Source: Bacteriovoracaceae bacterium
GTDB lineage: Bacteria; Bdellovibrionota; Bacteriovoracia; Bacteriovoracales; Bacteriovoracaceae
Direction: 5' to 3'
Assembly (NCBI GenBank): GCA_947377285.1
Contig: CANCFT010000010.1
Coordinates: 39,922 to 103,921, forward strand
Length of the DNA stretch: 64,000 bases
Shown here: piece by piece, positions 35,542-46,317 of the stretch
How the letters are laid out: every line of letters begins with the position of its first letter
How positions within the stretch are numbered: the stretch's first letter is position 1
The notes under the pieces: model-generated
Database searches by the model: none
What the model was told of the DNA's origin: nothing
The model's input: only the letters and a program-made list of their open reading frames with translations
Made by a program: the position numbers and the translations under genes

Positions 35542-36135
35542 CTATAATTCTCCAAAATGATAAATGCCCTTGAAGGCCACACTTACGGCCCTATCTTCTT
35601 TATGAAGGGCATTAAATAAAAAGGCCAGAACATCAGCACTCCAGTCTTTATTGAAATCATACCCAGCTCCAAAATTTAAAATAAAATTTCGGGAGTAAAC
35701 CACTCCATTGGCCAGAGGAAATGAAGCAGTGCCTGTACCGTTTCTTAATTCTTCATTGCCGCCACTTGAAGACAGGCGGGTAAAAAATAATCCAACTCCT
35801 GCAATAAAATGATAGTTAGAGTAATTATATTTTCCATTTGCGATGGCAAAAAGCGACATCTTATTAATATAAGAATCTCGCCCTGACTTTGGGAACGTCA
35901 ATCCGATCTCAGGCGCCAATGAAAATTGATTTTTAAGTTGATACTCAAATGTTCCAGCAATTAAGGGATCAAATCCACAGAGGTTGGTACTTCCTGAATC
36001 ATCTGTTTGAATTTTGCCCACGTATTCGCAGAGATTCCCAACAGAAAGTGAAACATCATAAGCATAAACTTTTCCTAAAATTAGGAAAAAAAAGGAGTAG
36101 TAAAACAAAATGATCGAGTATTTAGAATTTTTCAT
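35542..36135 (-). CDS. Outer-membrane beta-barrel-like protein
   Basis: 197 residues: a signal peptide ending near VYA|YDVS, then alternating amphipathic strands (FEYQLKNQFSLAPEIGLTF, KYNYSNYHFIAGVGLFF, YSRNFILNFGAGYDF, AVSVAFKGIYHFGEL) of an 8-strand OmpA/OmpW-like barrel. No specific family recognised. It immediately precedes the matrixin-like gene, stop to start without a gap, so both come from one transcript. Confidence 0.65.
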   Translation of the reverse strand: MKNSKYSIILFYYSFFFLILGKVYAYDVSLSVGNLCEYVGKIQTDDSGSTNLCGFDPLIAGTFEYQLKNQFSLAPEIGLTFPKSGRDSYINKMSLFAIANGKYNYSNYHFIAGVGLFFTRLSSSGGNEELRNGTGTASFPLANGVVYSRNFILNFGAGYDFNKDWSADVLAFLFNALHKEDRAVSVAFKGIYHFGEL

Positions 36136-36221
36136 ATTCGTTTAGTATTCTTTCAAAACGTAAGGTATTATGGCAATGTAATTTCCAAAATTATTGACCT
36201 TTACTCTGACAAGGAAATCTT

Positions 36222-37340
36222 ATGTTTGCTAATTTCGAAATTCCCCCAAGTCTTATTCCAAGTGACCCTCGTTTTGGTTGCGGGCCTTCATTAGTTCCGA
36301 CTGAATTTTTAGAAAGCCTAGCGAAAACTGGTCATCATTTTATGGGAACAAGCCATAGAAAGCCTGGTGTAAAAAATGTTGTTAAAGAAATTCAAGATGG
36401 GTTGATGAAATATTTCAATGTTCCATCTGATTACTTAGTCGTTATGGGTAATGGAGGTGCGACACTTTTATTTGATATGATTGCATTAGGGATTGTAGAA
36501 AAAAAAGCGACACATTTTACTTGCGGAGAGTTTTCTGAAAAATGGTTCAAATCTTCTAAAGCAGTTCCTTGGATTGAAACTGATCAAGTGTCTGTTCCTT
36601 TTGGAAAAGGACTTAATGGAAAAGCATTTCCAGGTTCTGATTTAATTGCCGTTACATTAAATGAAACTTCAACAGGTGTTCAACTTTCTGCTCTGCCAGT
36701 TGTTGACGAAAATACAATTCTTGCTGTGGATGCTACTTCAGGTGGAGGTCAGTGCCCTTGTGATGTTTCTAAAACTGATATTTATTTTTTCTCACCACAA
36801 AAAGTTTTTGCTAGTGATGGAGGTCTTTGGGTCGCAATCATGTCTCCAAAAGCTCTCGCTCGTGCTAAAAAAATTGCTGCTGATAAATCGAGATATGTTC
36901 CAGATATCATGAATTGGACTAATGCCATTTCAAATTCAGAACAAAATCAAACTTATAATACTCCGGCACTGGCCACTTTGTTTATAATGAATGAGCAAGT
37001 CAAAAGAATGAATCTTTTAGGGTATTCTGAAGTAATGAAGCAAGCTCAGAATAAAGCAGATTTACTTTATTCATGGGCAGAAAAAAAACCATATTTATCA
37101 GCATTTATTGAAGAAAAAGAATTTCGTTCAGTGGCAGTAGCAACAATTGACGTTGATCCTAAAGTAAATGTAGATGATGTTATTAAATTTTTAGAAAAGA
37201 AAAAAGTTGTGTATGGTATTGATGGATATCGAAAATTAGGAAGAAACCAGTTCCGAATCTCACTCTTTCATAATATCACTCATGGGGATTTGCAAAAATT
37301 AACTGAACTTTTGTCGCTGATGATTGAGTCTAAACTCTAA
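36222..37340 (+). CDS. serC: Phosphoserine aminotransferase
   Basis: 372 residues of the class V aminotransferase fold, in the branch resembling mycobacterial SerC (FGCGPSLVPTEFL; GTSHRKPGVKN). The pyridoxal-phosphate lysine is in FFSPQKVFASDGG. It converts 3-phosphohydroxypyruvate to phosphoserine, and also acts in pyridoxine synthesis. A good AAGGAA site precedes the ATG. An intrinsic terminator follows 15 bases after the stop, so it is probably a single-gene unit. Confidence 0.9.
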   Translation: MFANFEIPPSLIPSDPRFGCGPSLVPTEFLESLAKTGHHFMGTSHRKPGVKNVVKEIQDGLMKYFNVPSDYLVVMGNGGATLLFDMIALGIVEKKATHFTCGEFSEKWFKSSKAVPWIETDQVSVPFGKGLNGKAFPGSDLIAVTLNETSTGVQLSALPVVDENTILAVDATSGGGQCPCDVSKTDIYFFSPQKVFASDGGLWVAIMSPKALARAKKIAADKSRYVPDIMNWTNAISNSEQNQTYNTPALATLFIMNEQVKRMNLLGYSEVMKQAQNKADLLYSWAEKKPYLSAFIEEKEFRSVAVATIDVDPKVNVDDVIKFLEKKKVVYGIDGYRKLGRNQFRISLFHNITHGDLQKLTELLSLMIESKL

Positions 37341-37354
37341 ATTAAATAAATATT

Positions 37355-37392
37355 GCTAGATAGGTTCTTAAATAGAATCTATCTAGCTTTTT
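37355..37392 (+). terminator. Intrinsic terminator after serC
   Basis: A 14-base stem, GCTAGATAGGTTCT paired with AGAATCTATCTAGC (one G-T pair), loop TAAAT, followed by TTTTT. Strongest terminator in this part of the window. Confidence 0.85.
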
Positions 37393-37475
37393 ATCCACTA
37401 TGATAAACATCATTAAAAAATTCCTATCTTTTTTTAAATAACAGGTAAGATCATAATAGAGCCAATGGAGTTTAT

Positions 37476-39071
37476 ATGATCAAGCCTTTGACCCCATTAA
37501 ATGAAAATGTGAGACTCGAAACACTTAGAAGTTTTGATATTCTTGATACTGCTCAAGAAGCAGTGTTTGATTCTATCACCAAGTTAGCAGCACTCATTTT
37601 AGAAGTTCCAATCTGTTTAATAAGTTTGGTCGATGAAAATAGACAATGGTTTAAATCTCATCACGGATTAGAGGCAACAGAAACTCCACGAGATATTTCT
37701 TTTTGTGGTCACGCAATTAATCAGACTGAAATTTTTTCTGTTGAAGACTCGAGTCTTGATGAAAGGTTTAAAGACAATCCGTTAGTCTTAGGAAACCCAC
37801 GAGTGGTTTTTTATGCAGGAGCGCCGTTAATTACCAATAATGGAATCCCAATTGGAACTTTATGTATTATTGATCATAAACCACGAGTTCTCACTTCGGA
37901 GCAAGCCGAAAAATTAAAAATTTTAGGTGATCAAGTGATGTATATGATTCAAGCTCAAGTTGAAATCAAAAAGAAAGAACAGGCCCATGAATTATTGACT
38001 AAACTATCTGAGAATTTGCCGGGATTTATTTATACTTATCAAGCCTATCCTGATGGAAAATCGAGTTTTCCATATTCATCGAATTCAATTTGTGAAATTT
38101 ATGAATTTTCTCCTGATGAAGTGAAAGCTGATGCTTCAAAAGTATTACAAAGAATTCATCCAGATGATTTAGAAAATGTCTTAGCAACTATTCAATTATC
38201 TGCAAAAGAATTATCTAAATGGACTTGTGACTATCGAGTTATTTTGCCCACTTTAGGTGAGAAATGGTTAAGAGGTAGTGCTAACCCAGAAAAAGCCAAC
38301 GATGGTAGTATCTTATGGCACGGATACATAAGTGATATCACTGAACAAAAAAAACAAGAAGAAGTAGTCATTCACTCACTCAAAATGGCAACCCTCGGAG
38401 AGATGGCCGCGGGAATAGCTCATGAAATTAATAACCCACTGACAATTATTAAAAGTACTTCTCAGCTAATAAATGCGTCTATTAAACGCCGAGAATTTAA
38501 TGAAGAAAAATTATTAAAAAATTTTGATAAAATTGACCAAACAACTGAGAGAATTTCTAAAATTATCAAAGGTCTAAGATTTTTTTCTGGGCAAAGCAGG
38601 GATGAACTCACAAAAATAGAATCCATTCAACCAATCATTGAAGACACAATTTCATTATGCTTAGAAAAGTTTAAAGTAAATAATGTTGAGCTTCGCTGTA
38701 TTTATCCAAAAGATCTTCATACAGTATTAATTTCTTGCCGAGCAGTTGAAATCTCCCAAGTCATTTTAAATCTTTTGAATAACGCTTTTGATGCCATTGA
38801 AAGTTTTGAGAATAAATGGGTAGAATTAGAAGTATTTATTAAACGTGAAACAATTCAAATTTCAGTCAAAGATTGTGGGAATGGGATTAGTACTGAGGAG
38901 CTTTCAAAAATTTTAAAGCCATTTTATACCACAAAGTCAGCAGGTAAAGGGACTGGTCTTGGACTCAGTATCAGTCAGCGAATTATAGAAACTCATAATG
39001 GTAAAATTTGGGTAGATATGGAATGTAAAAATACGAGATTTTTAGTTGAGTTGCCCAAAATAATTGGATGA
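37476..39071 (+). CDS. Sensor histidine kinase with GAF and PAS domains
   Basis: 531 residues, no membrane segment, so a cytoplasmic sensor. A GAF domain (residues ~20-170, ICLISLVDENRQWFKSHHG, DISFCGHAI) is followed by a PAS domain (~175-295, SDITEQKKQEE linker) and a HisKA/HATPase kinase. The phospho-acceptor is His316 in AAGIAHEINNP; N box LNLLNNAFDAIE, G1 DCGNGIS and G2 GKGTGLGLS are intact. No receiver domain or adjacent partner regulator; a lone receiver is encoded at 46988-47353. GGAG site seven bases before the ATG. Confidence 0.9.
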   Translation: MIKPLTPLNENVRLETLRSFDILDTAQEAVFDSITKLAALILEVPICLISLVDENRQWFKSHHGLEATETPRDISFCGHAINQTEIFSVEDSSLDERFKDNPLVLGNPRVVFYAGAPLITNNGIPIGTLCIIDHKPRVLTSEQAEKLKILGDQVMYMIQAQVEIKKKEQAHELLTKLSENLPGFIYTYQAYPDGKSSFPYSSNSICEIYEFSPDEVKADASKVLQRIHPDDLENVLATIQLSAKELSKWTCDYRVILPTLGEKWLRGSANPEKANDGSILWHGYISDITEQKKQEEVVIHSLKMATLGEMAAGIAHEINNPLTIIKSTSQLINASIKRREFNEEKLLKNFDKIDQTTERISKIIKGLRFFSGQSRDELTKIESIQPIIEDTISLCLEKFKVNNVELRCIYPKDLHTVLISCRAVEISQVILNLLNNAFDAIESFENKWVELEVFIKRETIQISVKDCGNGISTEELSKILKPFYTTKSAGKGTGLGLSISQRIIETHNGKIWVDMECKNTRFLVELPKIIG

Positions 39072-39075
39072 ATTA

Positions 39076-40239
<1,164 letters not shown>

Positions 40240-40253
40240 TTATATTCCATTTT

Positions 40254-42194
40254 TTACAATATAGTTTTGGATAAATTAATTAATGATTTTTCAATGTCAT
40301 TAGTCATTCCAAATTTAGTTTTATCTTTTTTAAATACTAGTAAATTTTGCTCTAAATTGTCTCTTAAAAATTGACTGAGTTCAGGGTTTTTAAGATCTTG
40401 AACCTTCTTAGCTTCATTGATGTAATAAGTCAAAATGTTTGGTCCGTTGACGTCGTTTGAGTGCTCATTGGCATCTAGGACTTCTAGCAATGATGGTGGT
40501 GAAAAAGTAGATTGCTCTGGCACATGAGCAAAATGTAAATTGATCATCAATTGATTGGCAAAATTATTTAATTCAGGAGTTGTTCTATTTTTTAATACGC
40601 TAACTACACTTAAGACGATTAGTTCTTTTTTGCCAAAAATAAATAATAATTGGTCATCGTTAGAGCTCAATTTTATGATTGCTGAATTTTTTGAAAATGG
40701 GTTTATGAGAATATTTTCTTTTGATTTAATTGTTTTCAAGAATGATTCTTTTAGGAGAAAACCATTGGCGAAAAAGGGCCCTTTTTCTTTTATCGTCGGA
40801 ATTATTTTCGTAATAGACAATGTTAGATCTTCAAAGACAATTTTTTTAAACTTTTCATTAGCATAAACAGTTTGGTTGCCGATTAAATCAAATAGAGGAT
40901 TGGCATACCGGAATGAAAACAGCAACCGTTGATAAGATATCCTGGATTGTTCACTCAGAATTAGGGATTGTTTATTTTTACTATCATATAGACTTAAATT
41001 AATTTTTTTCTTTTGAAAATTAGGAAAAATAAAAAACTGGTTACTAAGTTCCGCATTTATTTTAAGCCCTAATTCAGAAGACAAAGATTTAATAAGTGTG
41101 GTGTGAGTTTCAACAAATTGAGGGGCCGGATTATTTTCTAGAGAGAATAGTATATTAAAAGGATTTTTTAAAAAAAATGGAGAAAAAAGGCAAGCTACAC
41201 AAAGAGGCGGCATGATCGCCCGACGAGAGATTTTAAAAAAAAGGGAGTGACTGATTTCTCTAGAAGAAAAAGTTAACCATTCTTTGGCGTTCTTGCCTTT
41301 GAAAAGTGGGATATCAAAGATAATTAAAGGTAAGAGAACACAATTAATTAATGAATAGAGATAGGCCCTAAATCTTAATGAAAGGATACTTTTATCAGTT
41401 TTTTTGTGATGGAGACCTATACAAAATGCACCTGGAGTCGTGCCTAAAATTAAACTTCCGGAAATCATTAGTAAGTTAAATCCAATGAAAAATTCAATGA
41501 CTGATAGATAATGGGATAGATTCAGACTTCTAAATGATCCAAGGTTGTGCTCTATAATAAATTGTGAAATTGGATAGAGTAAATCTTGTGTGAGTTCTAG
41601 AATTCCAATAGTAGGAATGACGAAACTCAAAAGAAAATAAGTAAGACAGACATCTATTATTAACCCATAAATTTTATAAGGGATAAGGGTATAAGAAGCG
41701 AGATAACTTTTTTTGTTCTCGGGTAAAAAAGCAGTAGTGGGTTTTTCCAAGAAGGGCAATTCAATCGATTCTAAAACTGAAGGTTTTAATGGAATCTTTA
41801 GTTGTTCTATAACTGGTCTGGGTTTTGGGATAGAAGTGGCGGAGCTTCTGAAATGACCTTTGACTATTCGGACATTGATTTCTATTTTGCCAACAACTAA
41901 TCGATCACCTTTTTCAAGAATATAATGTTTATCTTTTTCAAGAGTAGAGCCATTGAGAGTTGTTTCGTTATCTACGCCCATGTGATGAACAGATAAGGTT
42001 TGATTTTTTACTTCAAAAAGAAAATGTTTAGTTTTGATTTTTGGGTCAACTAGTATGAGGTCATTTCTTGGGTCAAGACCGGCAATAAGTTGATCTACAA
42101 CTTCGTAAGTTTTAATTAATTGGTCAGGTATTTTAACATCAAGAACATAATAAAATTCTTCTCTGTGAATTGGGGTCTCTGTACTTTCATTCAT
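40254..42194 (-). CDS. FHA-domain and RDD-like membrane protein
   Basis: 646 residues. Residues ~45-110 look like a forkhead-associated (FHA) domain (TKHFLFEVKNQTLSVHH, TTLNGSTLEKDKHYILEKGD, LVVGKIEI), which binds phosphothreonine peptides. Residues ~165-310 contain several hydrophobic helices with TPGAFCIGLHHKKTD and an RFRAYLY segment, a divergent RDD-type membrane domain. A further membrane segment near residue 330 is followed by a ~300-residue soluble part of unknown fold. Suggests a sensor or scaffold that responds to Ser/Thr phosphorylation. Precedes tgt with a 17-bp gap. Confidence 0.65.
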   Translation of the reverse strand: MNESTETPIHREEFYYVLDVKIPDQLIKTYEVVDQLIAGLDPRNDLILVDPKIKTKHFLFEVKNQTLSVHHMGVDNETTLNGSTLEKDKHYILEKGDRLVVGKIEINVRIVKGHFRSSATSIPKPRPVIEQLKIPLKPSVLESIELPFLEKPTTAFLPENKKSYLASYTLIPYKIYGLIIDVCLTYFLLSFVIPTIGILELTQDLLYPISQFIIEHNLGSFRSLNLSHYLSVIEFFIGFNLLMISGSLILGTTPGAFCIGLHHKKTDKSILSLRFRAYLYSLINCVLLPLIIFDIPLFKGKNAKEWLTFSSREISHSLFFKISRRAIMPPLCVACLFSPFFLKNPFNILFSLENNPAPQFVETHTTLIKSLSSELGLKINAELSNQFFIFPNFQKKKINLSLYDSKNKQSLILSEQSRISYQRLLFSFRYANPLFDLIGNQTVYANEKFKKIVFEDLTLSITKIIPTIKEKGPFFANGFLLKESFLKTIKSKENILINPFSKNSAIIKLSSNDDQLLFIFGKKELIVLSVVSVLKNRTTPELNNFANQLMINLHFAHVPEQSTFSPPSLLEVLDANEHSNDVNGPNILTYYINEAKKVQDLKNPELSQFLRDNLEQNLLVFKKDKTKFGMTNDIEKSLINLSKTIL

Positions 42195-42352
42195 TTGTCT
42201 ATTCTCAACAATAAATCAATTTTCTGCAATGAGTTTCGAGGCAAATTATTCCATAAGAGTAGATTGAACAAAATTTTCTTTACAAATTTTTGACTTAAAA
42301 TAGGATTATATCATCCATTAAATTATATATGGCACCCTGAAAGGATTAAAAA

Positions 42353-43624
42353 ATGAATTACTCCAAATCTCTTGCACTTACTTTTTTACTGGCCTTAACT
42401 GCAAGTAATGTTTTTTCGTACGATGTAACAGATCGATACAAACTTTTAGATGACAAATTAAAAACTGAACAAATGCTACGTCCACTTGGTCATGATTTCT
42501 TTCTCGATATAGGTGCAGCATTAAATAAAAATGTAAAAACGGTTATTTCAGATTTTTCAGATGCTTCAAAATTCGCTGGAACAAGCTTAGAAAAACTTAA
42601 TAATGCCCAAACTGTTTTATCAAAATATGATAAAACCGAGCAGACTCTTAAAATCAATTTATCCCTTGGTATTCCTCTTTTTAGCTTTTCAGCTTGGGAT
42701 TTGAAAGTCCAACCAAACATAAGAGTTTTTACAGATGTTGGCGCCAATATGGGGATTCGTTCAGAAGCCATTACGCCTGCATTATTGCTTTCTTTTATTA
42801 CGATCGATATCCCGGCATCGCTAAAAACTAAAATTTTAGCCACTACTTATGTTGGAGGAGACGATTTACTTGCTCCTGCATCTAATCCGAATCTTTGTGA
42901 TACATTAGGAGATGCTTCTGCTATTGCCATCTGTAAAGCAGGGAAAGGTCAATTCTTCTATCCAACTAATACAAACATACCGAACCTTTTCTTATTTGCT
43001 AAAGTTGATGCTCGTGCTGGTCTCTATAATGATTATAGTTATGGAGAGCATTTTTTTGGTAATTTTAATCTCTATGCACTTAATAGAACCGATGTTTATC
43101 AAGTTGTCACAGCTGATGCAGTAGCAAATGGGACAAAAATTGATCTTCCTAAGAAAAAAAATACCGAAACATCTCTTCAGGCCGATTACCGTTTGGGATA
43201 TAAAAATGACAACTATAGAATCTTTACTTCAGTTGAAGATTTAAAACTTTCGAAATTTAAAGAAAGAGCAGATGGATCAAAAGAACTTACTTATGGCTAC
43301 AACCCACTTTTAAGACTTCATGCTGAAGCGACTTATAAATTTACGGTCTTAACTCTTAATCCATTCCTCGGTTTTCATAAACGTTCAGGCTATGGTTTTG
43401 CTGATGGTGCTTATGCGGGGGCCGATCTTGGGGCCTATGTTTGGGGAGACCGCTTAGGACTTCAAATGCGAGGAATGTTCGACAAGCAATACATTACCCT
43501 TTCTCCGCGGATGAAATTGTGGCTAATGCAACTTGAATACTCTTTAAAAACACCACTTAAATCAACTGATGGAGACGTTAAGCTCTCTGCCATCAACTCA
43601 ATTGACCTACGCTTTTTCTTTTAA
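42353..43624 (+). CDS. Predicted outer-membrane beta-barrel protein
   Basis: 423 residues with a signal peptide ending near NVFS|YDVTD. Many alternating amphipathic strands (ETSLQADYRLGYKND, YRIFTSVEDL, LRLHAEATYKF, YAGADLGAYVWG) and a C-terminal aromatic end DLRFFF, the usual outer-membrane signature of a terminal Phe. No specific family recognised. AAGGA site nine bases before the ATG. Stands alone between divergent and convergent neighbours. Confidence 0.65.
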   Translation: MNYSKSLALTFLLALTASNVFSYDVTDRYKLLDDKLKTEQMLRPLGHDFFLDIGAALNKNVKTVISDFSDASKFAGTSLEKLNNAQTVLSKYDKTEQTLKINLSLGIPLFSFSAWDLKVQPNIRVFTDVGANMGIRSEAITPALLLSFITIDIPASLKTKILATTYVGGDDLLAPASNPNLCDTLGDASAIAICKAGKGQFFYPTNTNIPNLFLFAKVDARAGLYNDYSYGEHFFGNFNLYALNRTDVYQVVTADAVANGTKIDLPKKKNTETSLQADYRLGYKNDNYRIFTSVEDLKLSKFKERADGSKELTYGYNPLLRLHAEATYKFTVLTLNPFLGFHKRSGYGFADGAYAGADLGAYVWGDRLGLQMRGMFDKQYITLSPRMKLWLMQLEYSLKTPLKSTDGDVKLSAINSIDLRFFF

Positions 43625-43697
43625 GGCTTAACTTCTAATTAAGAGTTATTCGTGATAGGCTAGGGCATAAACAACCTTAGTCTATTGCGAGATCCTT

Positions 43698-45275
43698 ATG
43701 AGCTTTGAAAAAATTCTTTCACATCCCGACGTTTTGGCCTTTTTAAAAGAGCACAAAATGAAAAATCCAACTTCTATCCAATCCCAAGTCATTCCTGATT
43801 TTATTAAAGGAAAATCAGTTAATGTGATCGCTAAAACAGGTTCAGGAAAAACTCTTGCCTTTGCTTTACCAATTTGTGAGCTTTTAAAAGAAGATGAAAC
43901 CAACTTTCCAGTGGCCGATAAAAAGTCTGCTTTTGGAAAACCACGGGCCGTTATTTTAGCTCCAACAAGAGAGCTAGGATTGCAACTCCATAAAGTTTTA
44001 AAATCTATCGCTCATCATGCAAAAATGCGGGTGAGATTACTTGCTGGTGGTGAAGGGGCAAAAACCAATCATCTCTTGGCCCGAGACAATATCGATATTT
44101 TAATTGCAACTCCAGGACGCTTGAGTTCTGCACTTAAGAAAAAAGAACTAAATTTAAAAGAAACTAAATACATTATCATGGATGAAGCCGATCAACTTTT
44201 AGATATGGGATTTCGTCGTGACCTCGTTAATATTTGTGGTTCTACTGACTCAACTCTTGTTCATGTTGGACTATTTAGTGCAACTCATTCAGAAAGCTTA
44301 GATGAATTTTGTAAATCAGTTTTACCGGAAATAGAGTTTACTCAATACAACGCTGAAGAAAAAAATAAATTAACTCAAACCGTGCGTACATTTAATATTT
44401 ACGTTACTGATAAAGAAAAAAATTCAATGACAGAAGCTTTTTTAAAAAACCAAGCCAAAGGTCGAGGGATAATTTTTGTCAATAAACACGATACTGTTGA
44501 TGCTCTCATGTTAGAGCTTACAGGAAAATTTCCCAAAATGAAGTTTCACGCTTTACATGGTGAAATGGAAGCCCGAGATAGAAAGAAAAACTATGATCAT
44601 TTTTTAAATACTGGTGGTGTTTTAATTGCTACCGACATTGTTGCTCGCGGGATGCATATTGATGACCTCGTTTGGGTTATGAACTACGACCTGCCTTTTG
44701 AAGCTGTCTACTACATCCACCGTTGTGGACGAGTCGGAAGAATGAATGCGGATGGGTTTGCTTACAACTTAGTTACGCCAAAAGACGTAAATATTATCAG
44801 TCGTATAAACGAAGCGATTAAAAATCAAAGTGCAATTCGCTTAACTTCATTTGACGAAGGAAAATTTGCATCAGTAAAAGCTGCGAATAAACCAAAAGCA
44901 TCAACTCGACTTGATAAAAAGAAAAAACAACTGACAGAACTAAAAGAAAAAGTTTTCAAGAAAAAACGTCCCTCTGAAAGAAAGCATCTTAAGACTATTA
45001 AGACTTCTTCGACACCTCGATATAAAAGAAATGATAAGGATGTTATATCGGCTAAAAAAGCTAATTCAAAAAAATCAGCAAGACCAATAGGAAAGACTTC
45101 TGGCAAACTAGATAGTAAAAATAGTTCACTTCGACCTCAATCAAAGCGACCATCAATGAAGACGACTCCTGAGTCAGCTCCAAGACCACCAAGAAATGGC
45201 AGACCTGCTCCCAAAGGTGCTCCAAAGAGTTCTCCAAAGGGAGCGAGAACCACGAAACCAATTCGAAAAAAATAA
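43698..45275 (+). CDS. DEAD-box ATP-dependent RNA helicase with long basic tail
   Basis: 525 residues. Helicase core motifs in order: Q motif PTSIQSQ, AKTGSGKT, PTRELG, ATPGR, DEAD in MDEADQLLD, SAT in SATHSES, ATDIVARGM and HRCGRVGR. From about residue 395 the protein continues as a ~130-residue tail rich in Lys, Pro, Ser and Arg with no fold, probably for RNA binding. Likely role in ribosome assembly or RNA decay (inference). Its stop TAA overlaps the ATG of the next gene by one base. Confidence 0.93.
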   Translation: MSFEKILSHPDVLAFLKEHKMKNPTSIQSQVIPDFIKGKSVNVIAKTGSGKTLAFALPICELLKEDETNFPVADKKSAFGKPRAVILAPTRELGLQLHKVLKSIAHHAKMRVRLLAGGEGAKTNHLLARDNIDILIATPGRLSSALKKKELNLKETKYIIMDEADQLLDMGFRRDLVNICGSTDSTLVHVGLFSATHSESLDEFCKSVLPEIEFTQYNAEEKNKLTQTVRTFNIYVTDKEKNSMTEAFLKNQAKGRGIIFVNKHDTVDALMLELTGKFPKMKFHALHGEMEARDRKKNYDHFLNTGGVLIATDIVARGMHIDDLVWVMNYDLPFEAVYYIHRCGRVGRMNADGFAYNLVTPKDVNIISRINEAIKNQSAIRLTSFDEGKFASVKAANKPKASTRLDKKKKQLTELKEKVFKKKRPSERKHLKTIKTSSTPRYKRNDKDVISAKKANSKKSARPIGKTSGKLDSKNSSLRPQSKRPSMKTTPESAPRPPRNGRPAPKGAPKSSPKGARTTKPIRKK

Positions 45276-45787
45276 TGAAAACAAAAAAATCGTTATTAAT
45301 ATTTTTTATTTTGATTTGCTTTAGTGTACTTATTTCTTGCTCCAAGAAATCTAGTGTCGTTGATTTAAAATATACAATTGAAGATATTGCCAATACTTTA
45401 CACGAAACAAGTCTTGGTAGTGACAAAGCTGAAGATGCTTTAAAAATTTCTGATTATTCTCCTGGAGTAAATCGTCTGGAGTCTAAGTCACTTGTCTATA
45501 AAAGATTAACTTTTTATGCGGTGTCGTTTGAGACTTCAGAGCTAGCTCGCAAAGAGGCCATCAGGTTAAATCAGTATTACTCTCGCAATTGGCTCTTCGA
45601 CCGTGTTGAAGGTGAGCCACTTTTAGAAGATTACTTAATTGAAAAATTTAAGGCCATCAATCCAAATCGAACCATCCAGCGTGTTCCTAAAAATCATATT
45701 GATTCGCATGGAGAGACTTCTGGTGAAGGCCATGGTGACGGCCACGCTGAAGAAACGCCAAGTGCAGAACACGCCACTCATCATTAA
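45275..45787 (+). CDS. Lipoprotein with His-rich C-terminal tail
   Basis: 170 residues: signal peptide with lipobox LIS|C, a small soluble middle part, and an end rich in His, Gly and Glu (about residues 144-170, GHGDGHAEE), which would bind divalent metals. Translation is coupled to the helicase gene by a one-base overlap, an odd pairing because one product is cytoplasmic and the other membrane-bound. No family recognised. Confidence 0.7.
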   Translation: MKTKKSLLIFFILICFSVLISCSKKSSVVDLKYTIEDIANTLHETSLGSDKAEDALKISDYSPGVNRLESKSLVYKRLTFYAVSFETSELARKEAIRLNQYYSRNWLFDRVEGEPLLEDYLIEKFKAINPNRTIQRVPKNHIDSHGETSGEGHGDGHAEETPSAEHATHH

Positions 45788-45793
45788 AATAAT

Positions 45794-46177
45794 TCAGTGA
45801 AACATTTGCGGATGTGATTTAAATCGTTCTTCAAAAAAGGCAATTTTCATTTTCCATACACGACTGAGTTCATGAATATTCGGATGATCAACGTCGGCCA
45901 CTAATGAATCAAGTGTCTGATGAAATAAAATAATCCATCTGCCTAATTCACCTTTTTTGATATTTAATTGCAGATGAGTAAAAAGCAATTGAAATGGCTT
46001 CTCAATTGGTCTTGAGCTGGAACCGGTTAATTGCATTTCCCAGAATGTGGTTATTCGCTCTAAGTGATCCTGAAGTTCAGAGTCCGTGCTAAATTTATCA
46101 AAATGATAGCCGATTAAAATATCTTTAGTGGCAAGACTATAAAAAGACTCAAGGACGCCATAGATTAATTCTCTCAT
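45794..46177 (-). CDS. Group III truncated hemoglobin
   Basis: 127 residues from the ATG at 46177 (an earlier in-frame TTG at 46222 is less likely). DHLERITTFWEMQLTG and FTHLQLNIKKGELGRWIILFHQ match the trHb3 pattern, with His68 as the probable proximal heme ligand. Such globins bind oxygen or nitric oxide and are linked to microaerobic or nitrosative stress. Single gene, convergent with the His-rich lipoprotein. Confidence 0.75.
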   Translation of the reverse strand: MRELIYGVLESFYSLATKDILIGYHFDKFSTDSELQDHLERITTFWEMQLTGSSSRPIEKPFQLLFTHLQLNIKKGELGRWIILFHQTLDSLVADVDHPNIHELSRVWKMKIAFFEERFKSHPQMFH

Positions 46178-46317
46178 TACTATTCCCAAAACATGTAACC
46201 TATTAAACTTATTCCCAAGCAAAAGAGTAAACTTTTATTCCTAAGCACCGATAGGGGATTAAGCTAGTCAGGTAAGTGAGTTAAAAAGCTTAATGCCACA
46301 AGAGTTGGGTAAAGAAT

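Noticed and set aside
42330..42346. TGGCACC before the barrel gene
   Set aside because: Ten bases after GG there is GG, not GC, so no RpoN promoter.
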